Positions 36,741 through 47,218 of a stretch of 64,000 bases of DNA are shown here, piece by piece. Under the pieces are notes generated by a model. That model was not told where the DNA came from. It was given only the letters and a program-made list of their open reading frames with translations, and ran no database searches. Location of the stretch: the NCBI RefSeq assembly GCF_022063185.1, contig NZ_CP091913.1:2729501-2793500 (forward strand). The letters run 5' to 3'. The stretch comes from Nostoc sp. UHCC 0870. Its GTDB lineage: Bacteria; Cyanobacteriota; Cyanobacteriia; Cyanobacteriales; Nostocaceae. Every line of letters begins with the position of its first letter. Positions within the stretch are counted from its first letter, which is position 1. The translations under genes were made by a program, and so were the position numbers.

Positions 36741-37151
36741 ATGGCAAAAGATAGATTTCATAATATCGTCAGAAATGCTTTAGAAAAAGAAGGCTGGAAG
36801 ATTACGGCTGATCCTTATGAAATTAATGTGGATGATGTAGATTTTGAGATTGATTTAGCAGCAGAGCAACTGTTAGCCGCAGAGCAAGAAGGCAAAAAAA
36901 TTGCAGTAGAGATTAAAAGTTTTATTAGTCCATCAAATGTTTCAGAATTTCATACTGCCTTGGGACAGTTTTTAAACTATCGGGATGCGTTAGATAAGAT
37001 TGAACCCGAACGTCTACTTTATTTAGCGGTGCGCGTCCCAGTTTATGAAAGTTTTTTTCAACGGAGATTTATTGCCTCAGCAGTTGTCAAATATCAATTG
37101 CGATTGATGATTTACGATGTACAAGAAGAGGTGATTCGTCAATGGCTGTAG
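36741..37151 (+). CDS. XisH-family protein
   Basis: 136 residues. Family start AKDRFHNIVRNALEKEGWKITADPYEI; a PD-(D/E)XK-like core DFEIDLAAEQ...KKIAVEIKSFISPS (D-x-D and ExK). XisH, with XisI and the recombinase XisF, was defined as an excision controller of the fdxN element in Anabaena PCC 7120. Most genomes carry many xisH/xisI pairs away from any element. It overlaps xisI by 10 nt. No fdxN element or recombinase gene is nearby. Confidence 0.92.
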   Translation: MAKDRFHNIVRNALEKEGWKITADPYEINVDDVDFEIDLAAEQLLAAEQEGKKIAVEIKSFISPSNVSEFHTALGQFLNYRDALDKIEPERLLYLAVRVPVYESFFQRRFIASAVVKYQLRLMIYDVQEEVIRQWL

Positions 37152-37480
37152 AACAATATCGGCAATATATTCGACATCTTCTTTCCGAACGGCAAAAACG
37201 AGCCGCAAGGCAACGAAACGCCGAAGAATATGAAGTACAGACAATTTTCGACGAACAACAAGACCACTATCAATTACTTTATGTCGGCTGGCGGGGAAAT
37301 AAACGCGATTTTGGCTGTATTTTACATCTTGATATTAAAGATGGGAAAATTTGGATTCAGCATGATGGTACTGAAGAAGGAATTGCCAATCGATTGGTAG
37401 AAATGGGAGTACCTAAGCAAGATATTATTTTGGCGTTTCACGAACCTTATGTACGTCAATTTACTGAGTTTGGAACTTGA
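37142..37480 (+). CDS. XisI-family protein
   Basis: 112 residues with the XisI pattern: VEQYRQYIRHLLSERQ at the start, YQLLYVGWRGNKRDFGCILHLDIKDGKIWIQHDGTEEGIANRLVEMGVPKQDIILAFHEPYVRQFTEFG. It always pairs with XisH; the start overlaps the xisH end by 10 nt, so translation is coupled. The function outside fdxN excision is unknown. Confidence 0.93.
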   Translation: MAVEQYRQYIRHLLSERQKRAARQRNAEEYEVQTIFDEQQDHYQLLYVGWRGNKRDFGCILHLDIKDGKIWIQHDGTEEGIANRLVEMGVPKQDIILAFHEPYVRQFTEFGT

Positions 37481-37536
37481 GAAATATTGTACGAAAAAAC
37501 TTAGATACATCCAGGAGTTAAGTATCACGCCACTAA

Positions 37537-37564
37537 GGTGTGTTATGGTTTTAGCCTAACGCAC
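37537..37564. repeat. Dispersed hairpin repeat (GGTGTGTTA...TAACGCAC), second copy
   Basis: Related to 16144-16168, between xisI and the CHAT gene. Confidence 0.5.
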
Positions 37565-37607
37565 TACCATATAACGGTGCTAAATAAAAATATTAAAAAT
37601 GCTAGTA

Positions 37608-38663
37608 TTATTCATCATCAACAGCACCAAGCATTATTCTGCAACAGCGCAGCAAATCTTCGTACAAATCAAAAGCTTCCCTAACCATCTTATGAAGTCT
37701 ATCTCTTGCCTCAAAACGATCTTCTCGAACTTCAAAGTCATTAAGACACATAGAGAAAAAATCACCACTTCCAACTGGCCAAATGTTCATACTTAATTCC
37801 CATCGAAAATCGCTGAGAATAATCATAAGGTTTTGTCTCTTTTTCTCCAGTTCAGTATTTAAAAACTCGTGCATTACATCTGCCCAACTATTAAGAAAAT
37901 GATCAATATGTTCTAAATCTTTGCTGTGAATAGGGCTTCCTAAGTCCTGTTCTTGTAAAAATCTTGCACCTCTTCCCGTAGGAGGGAAATCTTTCAATAA
38001 TTCAAGAAACAAACTCCGGTCTTGCTTTATAGTAATAGGCGTATAAATAAAGCTGTCTTTAGTTGCAGAAGATACAACATAACTATCTTTGCTATCCTCT
38101 ACTTTCTTTGCATAGACAACTGGAGTTAAATCTTCAGAAATACCTTCTAACTGAATTTCTGTACGACCAAACATATAAGAGTCTTCAAAAGAACGACCAT
38201 CTCCTAAGGCTCTATAAAAACCAACAGAGAATGCAATTGCAGCACTATCTCCAATAGCTTGATTCATGCCGATAACGCAGGGAATATGATCGGCAATAGC
38301 TTTTGCTTGGCTCTCTGAGTGACAAGCATTCAAAACTACACATTGAACGTGTGTTGATACTAGCTCGAACAGACTGCTAAGTGCTGAAGGAGCAACAGGT
38401 TGAACAGTTCCTGTGATATTTTCAAAGCATAGTTCACCTGTACTCATTCCATGCCCTGAAAAGTGAACAATTTGCGGCTTGACATCAAAAATTGCTTGAG
38501 TTATATCTCTTGGACGCACGGCTTCGCGAGACTCCAGTTGGAACATATCTCTTTGCTTCGAGAGTTGTAGTTTCTCACGTATCTCTCGTAATTCTTGACC
38601 TAAACGCAAACGACCAGCATCGCTAGGATCAGATGACAGAAATAGAATTCTAATTTTATCCAT
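37608..38663 (-). CDS. CHAT-domain (caspase-like) protease
   Basis: 351 residues. The N-terminal CHAT domain (about 1-190) carries the catalytic pair His71 in HFSGHG and Cys114 in LNACHS, with KIRILFLSSDPSD at the start. The C-terminal region (about 200-351) is not recognised and may bind a partner or substrate. CHAT proteases cleave specific partner proteins; in several bacterial systems they act in anti-phage defence. It converges with xisHI. It is unrelated in layout to the HetF CHAT protein at 51620. Confidence 0.85.
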   Translation of the reverse strand: MDKIRILFLSSDPSDAGRLRLGQELREIREKLQLSKQRDMFQLESREAVRPRDITQAIFDVKPQIVHFSGHGMSTGELCFENITGTVQPVAPSALSSLFELVSTHVQCVVLNACHSESQAKAIADHIPCVIGMNQAIGDSAAIAFSVGFYRALGDGRSFEDSYMFGRTEIQLEGISEDLTPVVYAKKVEDSKDSYVVSSATKDSFIYTPITIKQDRSLFLELLKDFPPTGRGARFLQEQDLGSPIHSKDLEHIDHFLNSWADVMHEFLNTELEKKRQNLMIILSDFRWELSMNIWPVGSGDFFSMCLNDFEVREDRFEARDRLHKMVREAFDLYEDLLRCCRIMLGAVDDE

Positions 38664-38758
38664 CTGTAAAAAGATAAGTGACGTTGAGCTAAAGTAGACG
38701 GATTAGCTATATTAGTTTTAACAGTGTCATTGCGGTAGTGTCATTTCAGTCGGAACTA

Positions 38759-39442
38759 TTACAGGCTTCTAAACCATTCAGTAATACCCTCTGCTAGAGT
38801 TTTGACTAACTTCTTCTGTTCCTGGGGATTTATCGCCTGTTCAAAATCGTCAGGGTTGCTTATAAAACCTAACTCTAATAACACTGATGGTGCAGTATAG
38901 GGACGTGTGAGTGCTAAATTCTGCCAATACAAACCATAAGAAGGCCTACCCAAATCATTAACTAAGCGGTTGTGTAGTAAGACAGCTAGGCTATGGGCTT
39001 GGGGATGATACCAATAGCTACTTACACCTCTGGTATTTTCCGCATCACCATCATCTGGGAGGGATCGATAGTGAAATGTAAGAGCGATCGCAGGTGATTC
39101 TTGATCTATAATTTTCTGACGTTCTGCAAGGGATATGTCTCGATCGTCTTCCCTAATCATCACTACAGTTGCACCCCGCCTCACTAACTCATCCTGCAAT
39201 AACTTAGTTACTTGCAAATTCAAGTCTTTTGCTAACAAACCAGTAGCCCCAGCTGCACCCAATTCTGTACCACCATGTCCAGCATTCAGTACAATTTTGA
39301 GTCCAGATAAAGGTTTGTGTCCTCTGTGGGAAATTACAGAGGAATCAGCCAGATTCAGAGTTTTATCTTGCGCCCAAGTTACGCTGGAATTTGCCAGAGA
39401 ATTTAAAGCTATTAATCCTATTAGTAGCGGTATGAATTTCAC
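38759..39442 (-). CDS. Amidase_3-family protein, short paralogue with altered active site
   Basis: 227 residues: signal peptide (cleavage near TWAQ) and a lone N-acetylmuramoyl-L-alanine amidase domain. It is closely similar to the C-terminal domain of the protein at 42849-44684 (shared AENTxGV, WYHPQAHSLA, GRPSYG, NLALTRP, PSVLLELGF). The zinc-ligand Glu in the GYLEKD motif of the long paralogue is Ala71 here (GLLAKD), and DPGHGG is NAGHGG. His56, His124 and Glu190 remain. It may be inactive or regulatory. Last in a minus-strand block after the pentapeptide gene. Confidence 0.88.
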   Translation of the reverse strand: MKFIPLLIGLIALNSLANSSVTWAQDKTLNLADSSVISHRGHKPLSGLKIVLNAGHGGTELGAAGATGLLAKDLNLQVTKLLQDELVRRGATVVMIREDDRDISLAERQKIIDQESPAIALTFHYRSLPDDGDAENTRGVSSYWYHPQAHSLAVLLHNRLVNDLGRPSYGLYWQNLALTRPYTAPSVLLELGFISNPDDFEQAINPQEQKKLVKTLAEGITEWFRSL

Positions 39443-39473
39443 TTTATTTCCTCTGCTTAATAATTTTAAATAA

Positions 39474-41642
39474 TTATGGTAATCCGAAGAATTTAGTAAT
39501 TAAAGGCAACAATTTAGTACAGGATTCAACTAAATTTGCTGTTGTAGGCAAGTCAGCAATTGTACCTTTCAAAAATTTCAAAGCTGTTTTTGCTGCTTTC
39601 TGCATTGCTCCATCTTCTGGCTTTTGACCTGCTTCTGCAATTGCTTTAATCTGTTCTAAGGCTTCTGCTTTGTCTTCATCACCTAGATTTTTGTCAGCTT
39701 CAATAGCCGTTTGTAATTCAGTCAGTAGTTCTTTAATTCCTGGTTTATCTGGTTCAGAAGATGGGGGTAATTCATTAATAGTATTGGTAACACTGCCACT
39801 AATTGCACCAATAGCAACACCTGTCATTGCAGAGTTTTCACCCACGGCAGAAATCCCACTAATATTACCTTGAGAACCACTGATATTGACATTTCCTTTA
39901 CTTTGTGACATGAAAATTTCTCCTTGATTTTGATATGTTTCCACATAAAACTTGGGCTGATGTATGGCATTTTCCAGCAGTTTTTCTAAACTTTGAATCC
40001 TTTCCTCTTTTTCTTTAATTCCTAAAAGTAAGGCTTGTAAATCACTATAAGACAAAGACTGAATTTCACTATATTTTTGAAAATATTCTTGATAAAGTTC
40101 TGAGCGATTGGCATCGTTAGCTACTATAGCTTGCAGGCGAATTTTATCTTTTCCTCTGCCTTCTAAAGCCACAATTTCTAATCCGGCTTCTGGGTGATTT
40201 TGTGCTAATTGAGTCACAGCGATCGCCGCAGCAGTTGGATCAATACCTTCATAGTGAAATAAGTCTAGAGTTTTGAATTTATTAGCTACTTGACGCGGAT
40301 CAATATTTTGCGTTTGGTAGAGGTTAAGTGTTTTAATAATTGGGGCGATAAATTCTGCAAAGTCCCCTGGTTGAAAAATTTCCCGCCGATTATCAGGTTT
40401 ACGACAAGGATCAGGATCATCCTTGGTTGGTAGCTGCATATAGATGTAATCACATTTGATATCTTCAAGGTTAGTATCAGTGGAAATTCCCCAGTTTTGA
40501 ATATAAGCTCCTGTTAAACAAGCTTGATTTAAAATAGTTTGATATAGCTGTGCTTGAGCAAGTTTTGCCCCTGCTAAATTAGCATTTTGTAAATTAGCTT
40601 CACTCAAATCTGTGCCAATAAAACTAGCATCTTGTAAATTAGCATTTTCTAGATTTAGTTCTCTGAGGTTTAAGCGATCAAAATTATTTTCGCTCCCTTC
40701 TTTGGTAATAACTAACTGCCGTAATTTAGTGTTTTCTAAATATGTACCTTCTAAACGCGCTTGAGCTAGATTTTTTGTTTGCAACCAACAAGTGCGGGTG
40801 AGGGTAGCTTGGCGGAAGTCTACACTTTTGAGGTTAGCTTGGGTAAAGTTCGCATCAGTTAAATTTGCACCACGAAAGCTAGTTCCACCTTGGGAGACAA
40901 TACTAATGGCTAAAGAGCGAATGAGTAAGTATTTTTGATTTCCGGTTATAGCTTCCCATCCTACATAAATACCGATAGCGATCGCCACTAAACCAACTAT
41001 GCCAGCCATGATGTATGCTGAAACTTGCGATCGCACTCCCAATAATCCACCAACAACAGCACCAACTAAAGCCATTAATCCCGTTAAACTCACAATTCCC
41101 GGTAAAACCATAGCTCTGGCGACAGCTACAGCTAAAGCCATATTCATCACACCAACAATTGAGCCAGCTATAGCCAGTATCACTAATATTGCTCCAACTG
41201 CCGAAGAAGTTCCTATTTCATTTTCGGGAAACAATGCTAATAAAATAATCGTGCAAGCAGCTACTACTTCAGCTAATGTTGCTAGTATTAACCCTAAACC
41301 TTGCCAGAGAATAATAATTAAAAAAAACGTTACAGTAAATATTGCTATTACTCCAAAACCAGGGGATATGTTAGCATTACCACTTAACAAATCCCCAATA
41401 ATTGCACCACCATAAGCAGCAATTAATCCGGCAAATAATGATACAATTAGTGATAAAAAAACAGAAATAATTACCTGGAAAATTGGCAATCCAGCCTTAG
41501 CAGAGGTGAAATTTGCACAAACGAGAATAGCATTACTAAAGTTCGCGCCACGGATATCAGCATGACTAAAATCGACTCCCTTGAGATTTTTTCCCCGGAA
41601 GTCTTTACCCCTTAAATTAGCATTGGTAAATTTATTTGCCAT
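39474..41642 (-). CDS. Membrane pentapeptide-repeat protein
   Basis: 722 residues. Pentapeptide repeats (A(N/D)LxG/xxF pattern) at about 5-48, then about six hydrophobic helices (about 55-235), then more pentapeptides (about 255-395), an alpha-helical region, a Gly/Ser/Asn-rich stretch GNVNISGSQGNISGISAVGE, and a C-terminal helical part ELLTELQTAIEADKNLGDEDKAEAL...LKGTIADLPTTA. That last part resembles tails found on cyanobacterial multidomain signalling proteins. Its start overlaps the HEAT gene by 11 nt. Function unknown. Confidence 0.82.
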   Translation of the reverse strand: MANKFTNANLRGKDFRGKNLKGVDFSHADIRGANFSNAILVCANFTSAKAGLPIFQVIISVFLSLIVSLFAGLIAAYGGAIIGDLLSGNANISPGFGVIAIFTVTFFLIIILWQGLGLILATLAEVVAACTIILLALFPENEIGTSSAVGAILVILAIAGSIVGVMNMALAVAVARAMVLPGIVSLTGLMALVGAVVGGLLGVRSQVSAYIMAGIVGLVAIAIGIYVGWEAITGNQKYLLIRSLAISIVSQGGTSFRGANLTDANFTQANLKSVDFRQATLTRTCWLQTKNLAQARLEGTYLENTKLRQLVITKEGSENNFDRLNLRELNLENANLQDASFIGTDLSEANLQNANLAGAKLAQAQLYQTILNQACLTGAYIQNWGISTDTNLEDIKCDYIYMQLPTKDDPDPCRKPDNRREIFQPGDFAEFIAPIIKTLNLYQTQNIDPRQVANKFKTLDLFHYEGIDPTAAAIAVTQLAQNHPEAGLEIVALEGRGKDKIRLQAIVANDANRSELYQEYFQKYSEIQSLSYSDLQALLLGIKEKEERIQSLEKLLENAIHQPKFYVETYQNQGEIFMSQSKGNVNISGSQGNISGISAVGENSAMTGVAIGAISGSVTNTINELPPSSEPDKPGIKELLTELQTAIEADKNLGDEDKAEALEQIKAIAEAGQKPEDGAMQKAAKTALKFLKGTIADLPTTANLVESCTKLLPLITKFFGLP

Positions 41643-42780
41643 TACTATTCAACCGTACTACTGAGGGGCATTTCCATTTCAGTACAGACCTGATTATTGG
41701 GATTTTACACATAATCGGTGGGTTGTTGCTGACATGAGTAGATGTTGCTTCTTTTACTAAGAATACACTTGTGGCTTCTCTTTCCTCAAGGCTAATAATT
41801 GCATAAGCTGCGCGATCGCGAACATAGCTATCTGGATCTTTGCTTGCGTTATTCAGAGCCAGAGAAACATCTTCAAACAGATCCGCCCGATACGCATATT
41901 CTGCATAACGGTTAAGCTTCCCTAAAGTATCAGCCGCTTGAGCGCGTACTTGAGGGTCAGGATTTTGTAGAGCCAGAATTAAAGCGCGGACATAATCTTC
42001 AATTCTGCTCAACGCATAGGCTACATGAGCGACAAAATCACGATTTGGATCTTGGAGTGCGTTAATCAGCACCGGAACAGCTTTTTTTGCTTCTGCTTCC
42101 ATACCAAATTCTCCTAGAGCATAAGCCGCATAAACGCGCACATTATTATCTGGGTCTTTCAGTGCATTAATCAAAGCCGGCACAACATCTTTTGCTTGTG
42201 TGCCAATTTCTCCCAGTGCATCAGCAGCATGAGCGCGAACACTACTATCTGAATCTTGGAGTGCATTAATCAGAGCCGGAACAGCTGCTTTTGCCTCTAT
42301 ACCAAGTCTTCCTAAAGCATCAGCAGCCTCTTCGCGTATAGTAGGAGATGTATTTCCTAAAGTGCGAATTAAAGCGGGAACAGGATCTTTACCAATTTTT
42401 CTGAGAGCATTGGCAGCGACTACCCGGACATCTTTGCTTTTGTTATCTAATAAATTATTCAACAAAGGTACTGCTGGTGATGCTTCCGCACCAATTTCAC
42501 CCAGTGCAGCAATCATAGTGATGCGGAGGTTTTCATTTAAGCTATTTAGACTTTTGATGAGAGATGGAACGGCTTTAGACTTACAGGCTACCACGGCATT
42601 AAAATCAGCAGGATCGCCCTGATTTAATTGCTGGATATGCTTTTGAATTTTTACCTCAGTACATTGAGGCTGAGTTAATGGAGTTTTAGCGATCGCTTGA
42701 GTATTTGTACTAATTACAATCCCAATGAAAGCTAGAGTCGTCAAGATAGCGGTTGGATATGTTCTAGTATTTTTCAGCAT
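41632..42780 (-). CDS. Secreted HEAT-repeat protein
   Basis: 382 residues from the ATG at 42780 (MLKNTRTYPTAILTTLAFIG, with GGAG upstream); the open frame runs 9 codons further. A signal peptide is followed by about eight HEAT/PBS-lyase-like repeats with the motif AVPALINALQDSDSSVRAHAADALGEIG. The acidic Asp-Pro-Asp turns repeat every 31-35 residues. Probably a periplasmic protein-binding scaffold. It lies between the long amidase and the pentapeptide protein, which it overlaps by 11 nt. Confidence 0.82.
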   Translation of the reverse strand: MLKNTRTYPTAILTTLAFIGIVISTNTQAIAKTPLTQPQCTEVKIQKHIQQLNQGDPADFNAVVACKSKAVPSLIKSLNSLNENLRITMIAALGEIGAEASPAVPLLNNLLDNKSKDVRVVAANALRKIGKDPVPALIRTLGNTSPTIREEAADALGRLGIEAKAAVPALINALQDSDSSVRAHAADALGEIGTQAKDVVPALINALKDPDNNVRVYAAYALGEFGMEAEAKKAVPVLINALQDPNRDFVAHVAYALSRIEDYVRALILALQNPDPQVRAQAADTLGKLNRYAEYAYRADLFEDVSLALNNASKDPDSYVRDRAAYAIISLEEREATSVFLVKEATSTHVSNNPPIMCKIPIIRSVLKWKCPSVVRLNSNGK

Positions 42781-42848
42781 AATCAACTCCCGACACTCAT
42801 CTTTCAACCATCAACATTTTTATTTACGTTGCACGTTGCTCAAATATG

Positions 42849-44684
42849 CTACTTAACGCTTCTAAACCATTCAGTTATTCCATCTGCTAAAGTTTTGGCT
42901 AACTTTTTCTGTTCTTGGGGATTTGTCACCCATTCAAATTCATTGGGATTGCTCATAAAACCCAACTCTAATAATACCGAGGGTGCGGTTGCTGGGCGTG
43001 TCAAGGCTAAGTTATTCCAAAATACGCCGTAGGAAGGTCTACCGAGTTTCTCTACTAGATGGTTTTGCATAAAAATAGCAAGACTATGCGCCTGGGGATG
43101 ATACCAAAACATACCCACACCCTTGGTATTTTCCGCATCGCCAGCGTCGGGTAAGGCGTTGTAATGAATCGAAAGTGCGATCGCAGGCTCTTCTCGATTT
43201 ATAATTGCTTGACGCTCTGGCAGAGAAACTTCTTGATCAGTTTCCCTCGTCATCACCACCATTGCACCCCGTTTGACTAATTCATCCCGCAGCAACTTAG
43301 AAACAACTAAATTTACATCTTTTTCTAAATATCCAGTCGGCCCAACTGCACCAGATTCTTTACCACCATGCCCTGGATCTAGTAGAATCTTGATACCAGA
43401 TAGGGGTTTTTGCTTATTTTGCTTGATAACAGGCGGATGACGCAAAACTAAAACCAGGGTTGTACCGTTATATCTCAGCTTATATCCCCACTGTTGATTT
43501 TTTTTGAGGTTAAAGGTGTATTGAATCTGTCCTGGGGCTACCTGCTGCCAATCTAGGCGAGAAATCAGGGGGTCATCATCCAGGCGAATGATATCAGTTT
43601 GGGCAGTGGTGTTGTAGAGTGTCAATGTAAAAGAGTTATTGCCTTGTTGCACACTCACAGGTACACGAGTTTGTAGGGGGAAAACCATCTCTGTTGCACC
43701 GGGAAGTCTTCGATATCCGACACTGCGAATAATTGAGCGTGGCGGAATAGCTCCTGGTAAAATACGGGTTTCCTTGCTATTAATCCAAGCACCATAGTCT
43801 AAACGCAACCATTCACCTTCTTTTCCTGTGACAGTTGCCCGTGTTCCCTGGGGTAGTGGAGTAAGTCGAGAATGGTCGGTACTAGCACCAGTACGAGCCA
43901 CACCAGCCTCTACTGTCACCTCTGCGACTGGTAACTGTGCTGGTGAAAGGATAGTAATTTTGCCAGTTCCTGGTTGAGTTATCGTCTTACCATTCAGCCT
44001 TAGTTGAAATTCCGGTTTACCCAGATCGATATTTTGACGTGAATCTGGGACAACAGTACCAGAGATGATGTTATTACCATCAAGTTGGGTGAAGGAATCA
44101 GAAGCAGGTACTGGAAATGTAGTGCAACCCTCATATTTGCCTACGCTAGACTGGGTAGTGGGTTGATTCTGCCCCGTCAACGCTGCCAAATTGCTGGGTA
44201 GTTGTGCCTGTTGCGGTTGAGGTAAAAGTGCCACGGTTTGATTAGCCAATTTTACAGAGACACTGGCGTTAGGGGGTGCAATTGCGCTAAAACAAATTAG
44301 TTCTCCCGGTAGTCTGGCAATGTCGGCGACTGGTGTCAGAGAACCTTGAGCAAAGGCTAATCCTTGGGGTATCTCAGGCTGGGTGCTGATTCTATTCACC
44401 TTAATCTGAAGCACTTGATTTTGGTGACGTATTTCAAAGATATTTTCTCCCAACTTTAATGGGAAACTTGGCGCAAAATGACCAGACTGACTGCGGGTAA
44501 TTGGCGTACCATTAATGAGAACTTGTCCATTAGGTGGTGCTGTGCCAATAAAAAAGATTTTTTCTGCACTAGTCTGGTGGTTAGTTTGGGGATAAACAAC
44601 TTTCAGCGATGGATTAGGTTCTGCCAATGCTACAGAGGAGGAGATAAAGCAGCTTAAGATAACTGGGACTAGGAATTTTTTCAC
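42849..44684 (-). CDS. N-acetylmuramoyl-L-alanine amidase, multidomain (AmiC-like)
   Basis: 611 residues: signal peptide (cleaved near ALAEPN), an N-terminal beta-rich region, an SH3-like part (about 265-330, TRATVTGKEGEWLRLDYGAW), an AMIN-like part (about 330-420) and the Amidase_3 domain (about 430-611). Zinc ligands and catalytic Glu are intact: LDPGHGG, GYLEKDVNL, SIHYNALPD and LLELGF. In Nostoc, AmiC-type amidases drill septal nanopores for cell-cell communication; whether this is that enzyme is inferred. It heads the minus-strand block with HEAT, pentapeptide and short-amidase genes. Confidence 0.88.
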   Translation of the reverse strand: MKKFLVPVILSCFISSSVALAEPNPSLKVVYPQTNHQTSAEKIFFIGTAPPNGQVLINGTPITRSQSGHFAPSFPLKLGENIFEIRHQNQVLQIKVNRISTQPEIPQGLAFAQGSLTPVADIARLPGELICFSAIAPPNASVSVKLANQTVALLPQPQQAQLPSNLAALTGQNQPTTQSSVGKYEGCTTFPVPASDSFTQLDGNNIISGTVVPDSRQNIDLGKPEFQLRLNGKTITQPGTGKITILSPAQLPVAEVTVEAGVARTGASTDHSRLTPLPQGTRATVTGKEGEWLRLDYGAWINSKETRILPGAIPPRSIIRSVGYRRLPGATEMVFPLQTRVPVSVQQGNNSFTLTLYNTTAQTDIIRLDDDPLISRLDWQQVAPGQIQYTFNLKKNQQWGYKLRYNGTTLVLVLRHPPVIKQNKQKPLSGIKILLDPGHGGKESGAVGPTGYLEKDVNLVVSKLLRDELVKRGAMVVMTRETDQEVSLPERQAIINREEPAIALSIHYNALPDAGDAENTKGVGMFWYHPQAHSLAIFMQNHLVEKLGRPSYGVFWNNLALTRPATAPSVLLELGFMSNPNEFEWVTNPQEQKKLAKTLADGITEWFRSVK

Positions 44685-44778
44685 AGCAGGATCACAGAAT
44701 AATACACCATGTCATACCAATTCACGCAAATTCTGCAACCAATTCAAATTCAGAAAGCCTTGTAAAATATGGATTTCT

Positions 44779-44811
44779 GAATTTTGAATTTTGAATTTTG
44801 AATTTTGAATT
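44779..44811. repeat. Heptamer tandem repeat (GAATTTT)n
   Basis: Four GAATTTT units plus a partial one between the amidase and pyrG. A similar tract is at 48475-48500. Confidence 0.85.
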
Positions 44812-44861
44812 GATCTGACTATGGCACAATGACGGGATGTTTTTTTGGAAGGTATTTTTAG

Positions 44862-46523
<1,662 letters not shown>

Positions 46524-46716
46524 ACAATTCTCAATACCCTACAGGGAGCTACGGCAAGGGCATCTACCGTACAAAATTCAAAATCCATTGTTGGCATTTT
46601 GAATTTGCACACAACAATATTAACTTAGGAAGTCATACCATTTTGGAATAGTATCAATAGACTTCAAGACATACAGGGTAAGCATCATTCATAAACTTGG
46701 GATTTGAGGAGAGGTT

Positions 46717-47139
46717 GTGGCGTACTGGGTAAAAATTATTTATGAGAGGAAACAATATGTGATCAATTTTGACCGTGTTAATGCCTTTTGTTATGAAAAA
46801 AACGGCAGAGTCACTTTTTGGTTGCCTGATAGTGCCATTCCTATTGTGATTAACCCCCAAAATAATGGAGAAGATTATCAAAAAATTCTAGATTATCTAG
46901 ACAAAGTAACTGGGTTGGAAATAGAAAATGCCTATTGGGTAAAAATTAGTTATGAAAGAAACGAATATGTAATTAACCTCAATTGTATTAGTTCCTTTTG
47001 TCAAGAACCTAATGGCAGAATCACTTTCTGGTTGCCTGATGGTACTATCCCCATTGTGATTAACCCCACGAACAACCCAGATTCCTATAAAAAAGTATTA
47101 CAATACGTGCAGAAAACTACAGGCTATTCTTTTTCGTAG
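46717..47139 (+). CDS. Internally duplicated hypothetical protein
   Basis: 140 residues from a GTG start, made of two tandem copies of about 70 residues. Copy 1 is AYWVKIIYERKQYVINFDRV, copy 2 AYWVKISYERNEYVINLNCI; both continue with a GRxTFWLPD block and then IPIVINP. About 60-65% of positions match by eye. Each unit looks like a small beta-rich domain. I do not recognise a named family or function. Soluble, no signal peptide, no operon partner. Confidence 0.7.
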   Translation: MAYWVKIIYERKQYVINFDRVNAFCYEKNGRVTFWLPDSAIPIVINPQNNGEDYQKILDYLDKVTGLEIENAYWVKISYERNEYVINLNCISSFCQEPNGRITFWLPDGTIPIVINPTNNPDSYKKVLQYVQKTTGYSFS

Positions 47140-47218
47140 TCCATAGTTTTTCCGAATTAAGAATTACGTAAAGCCTGCGGCATAGCTGCGCTTAGAGCGG
47201 AGCGGGGCGGGAGCATCG

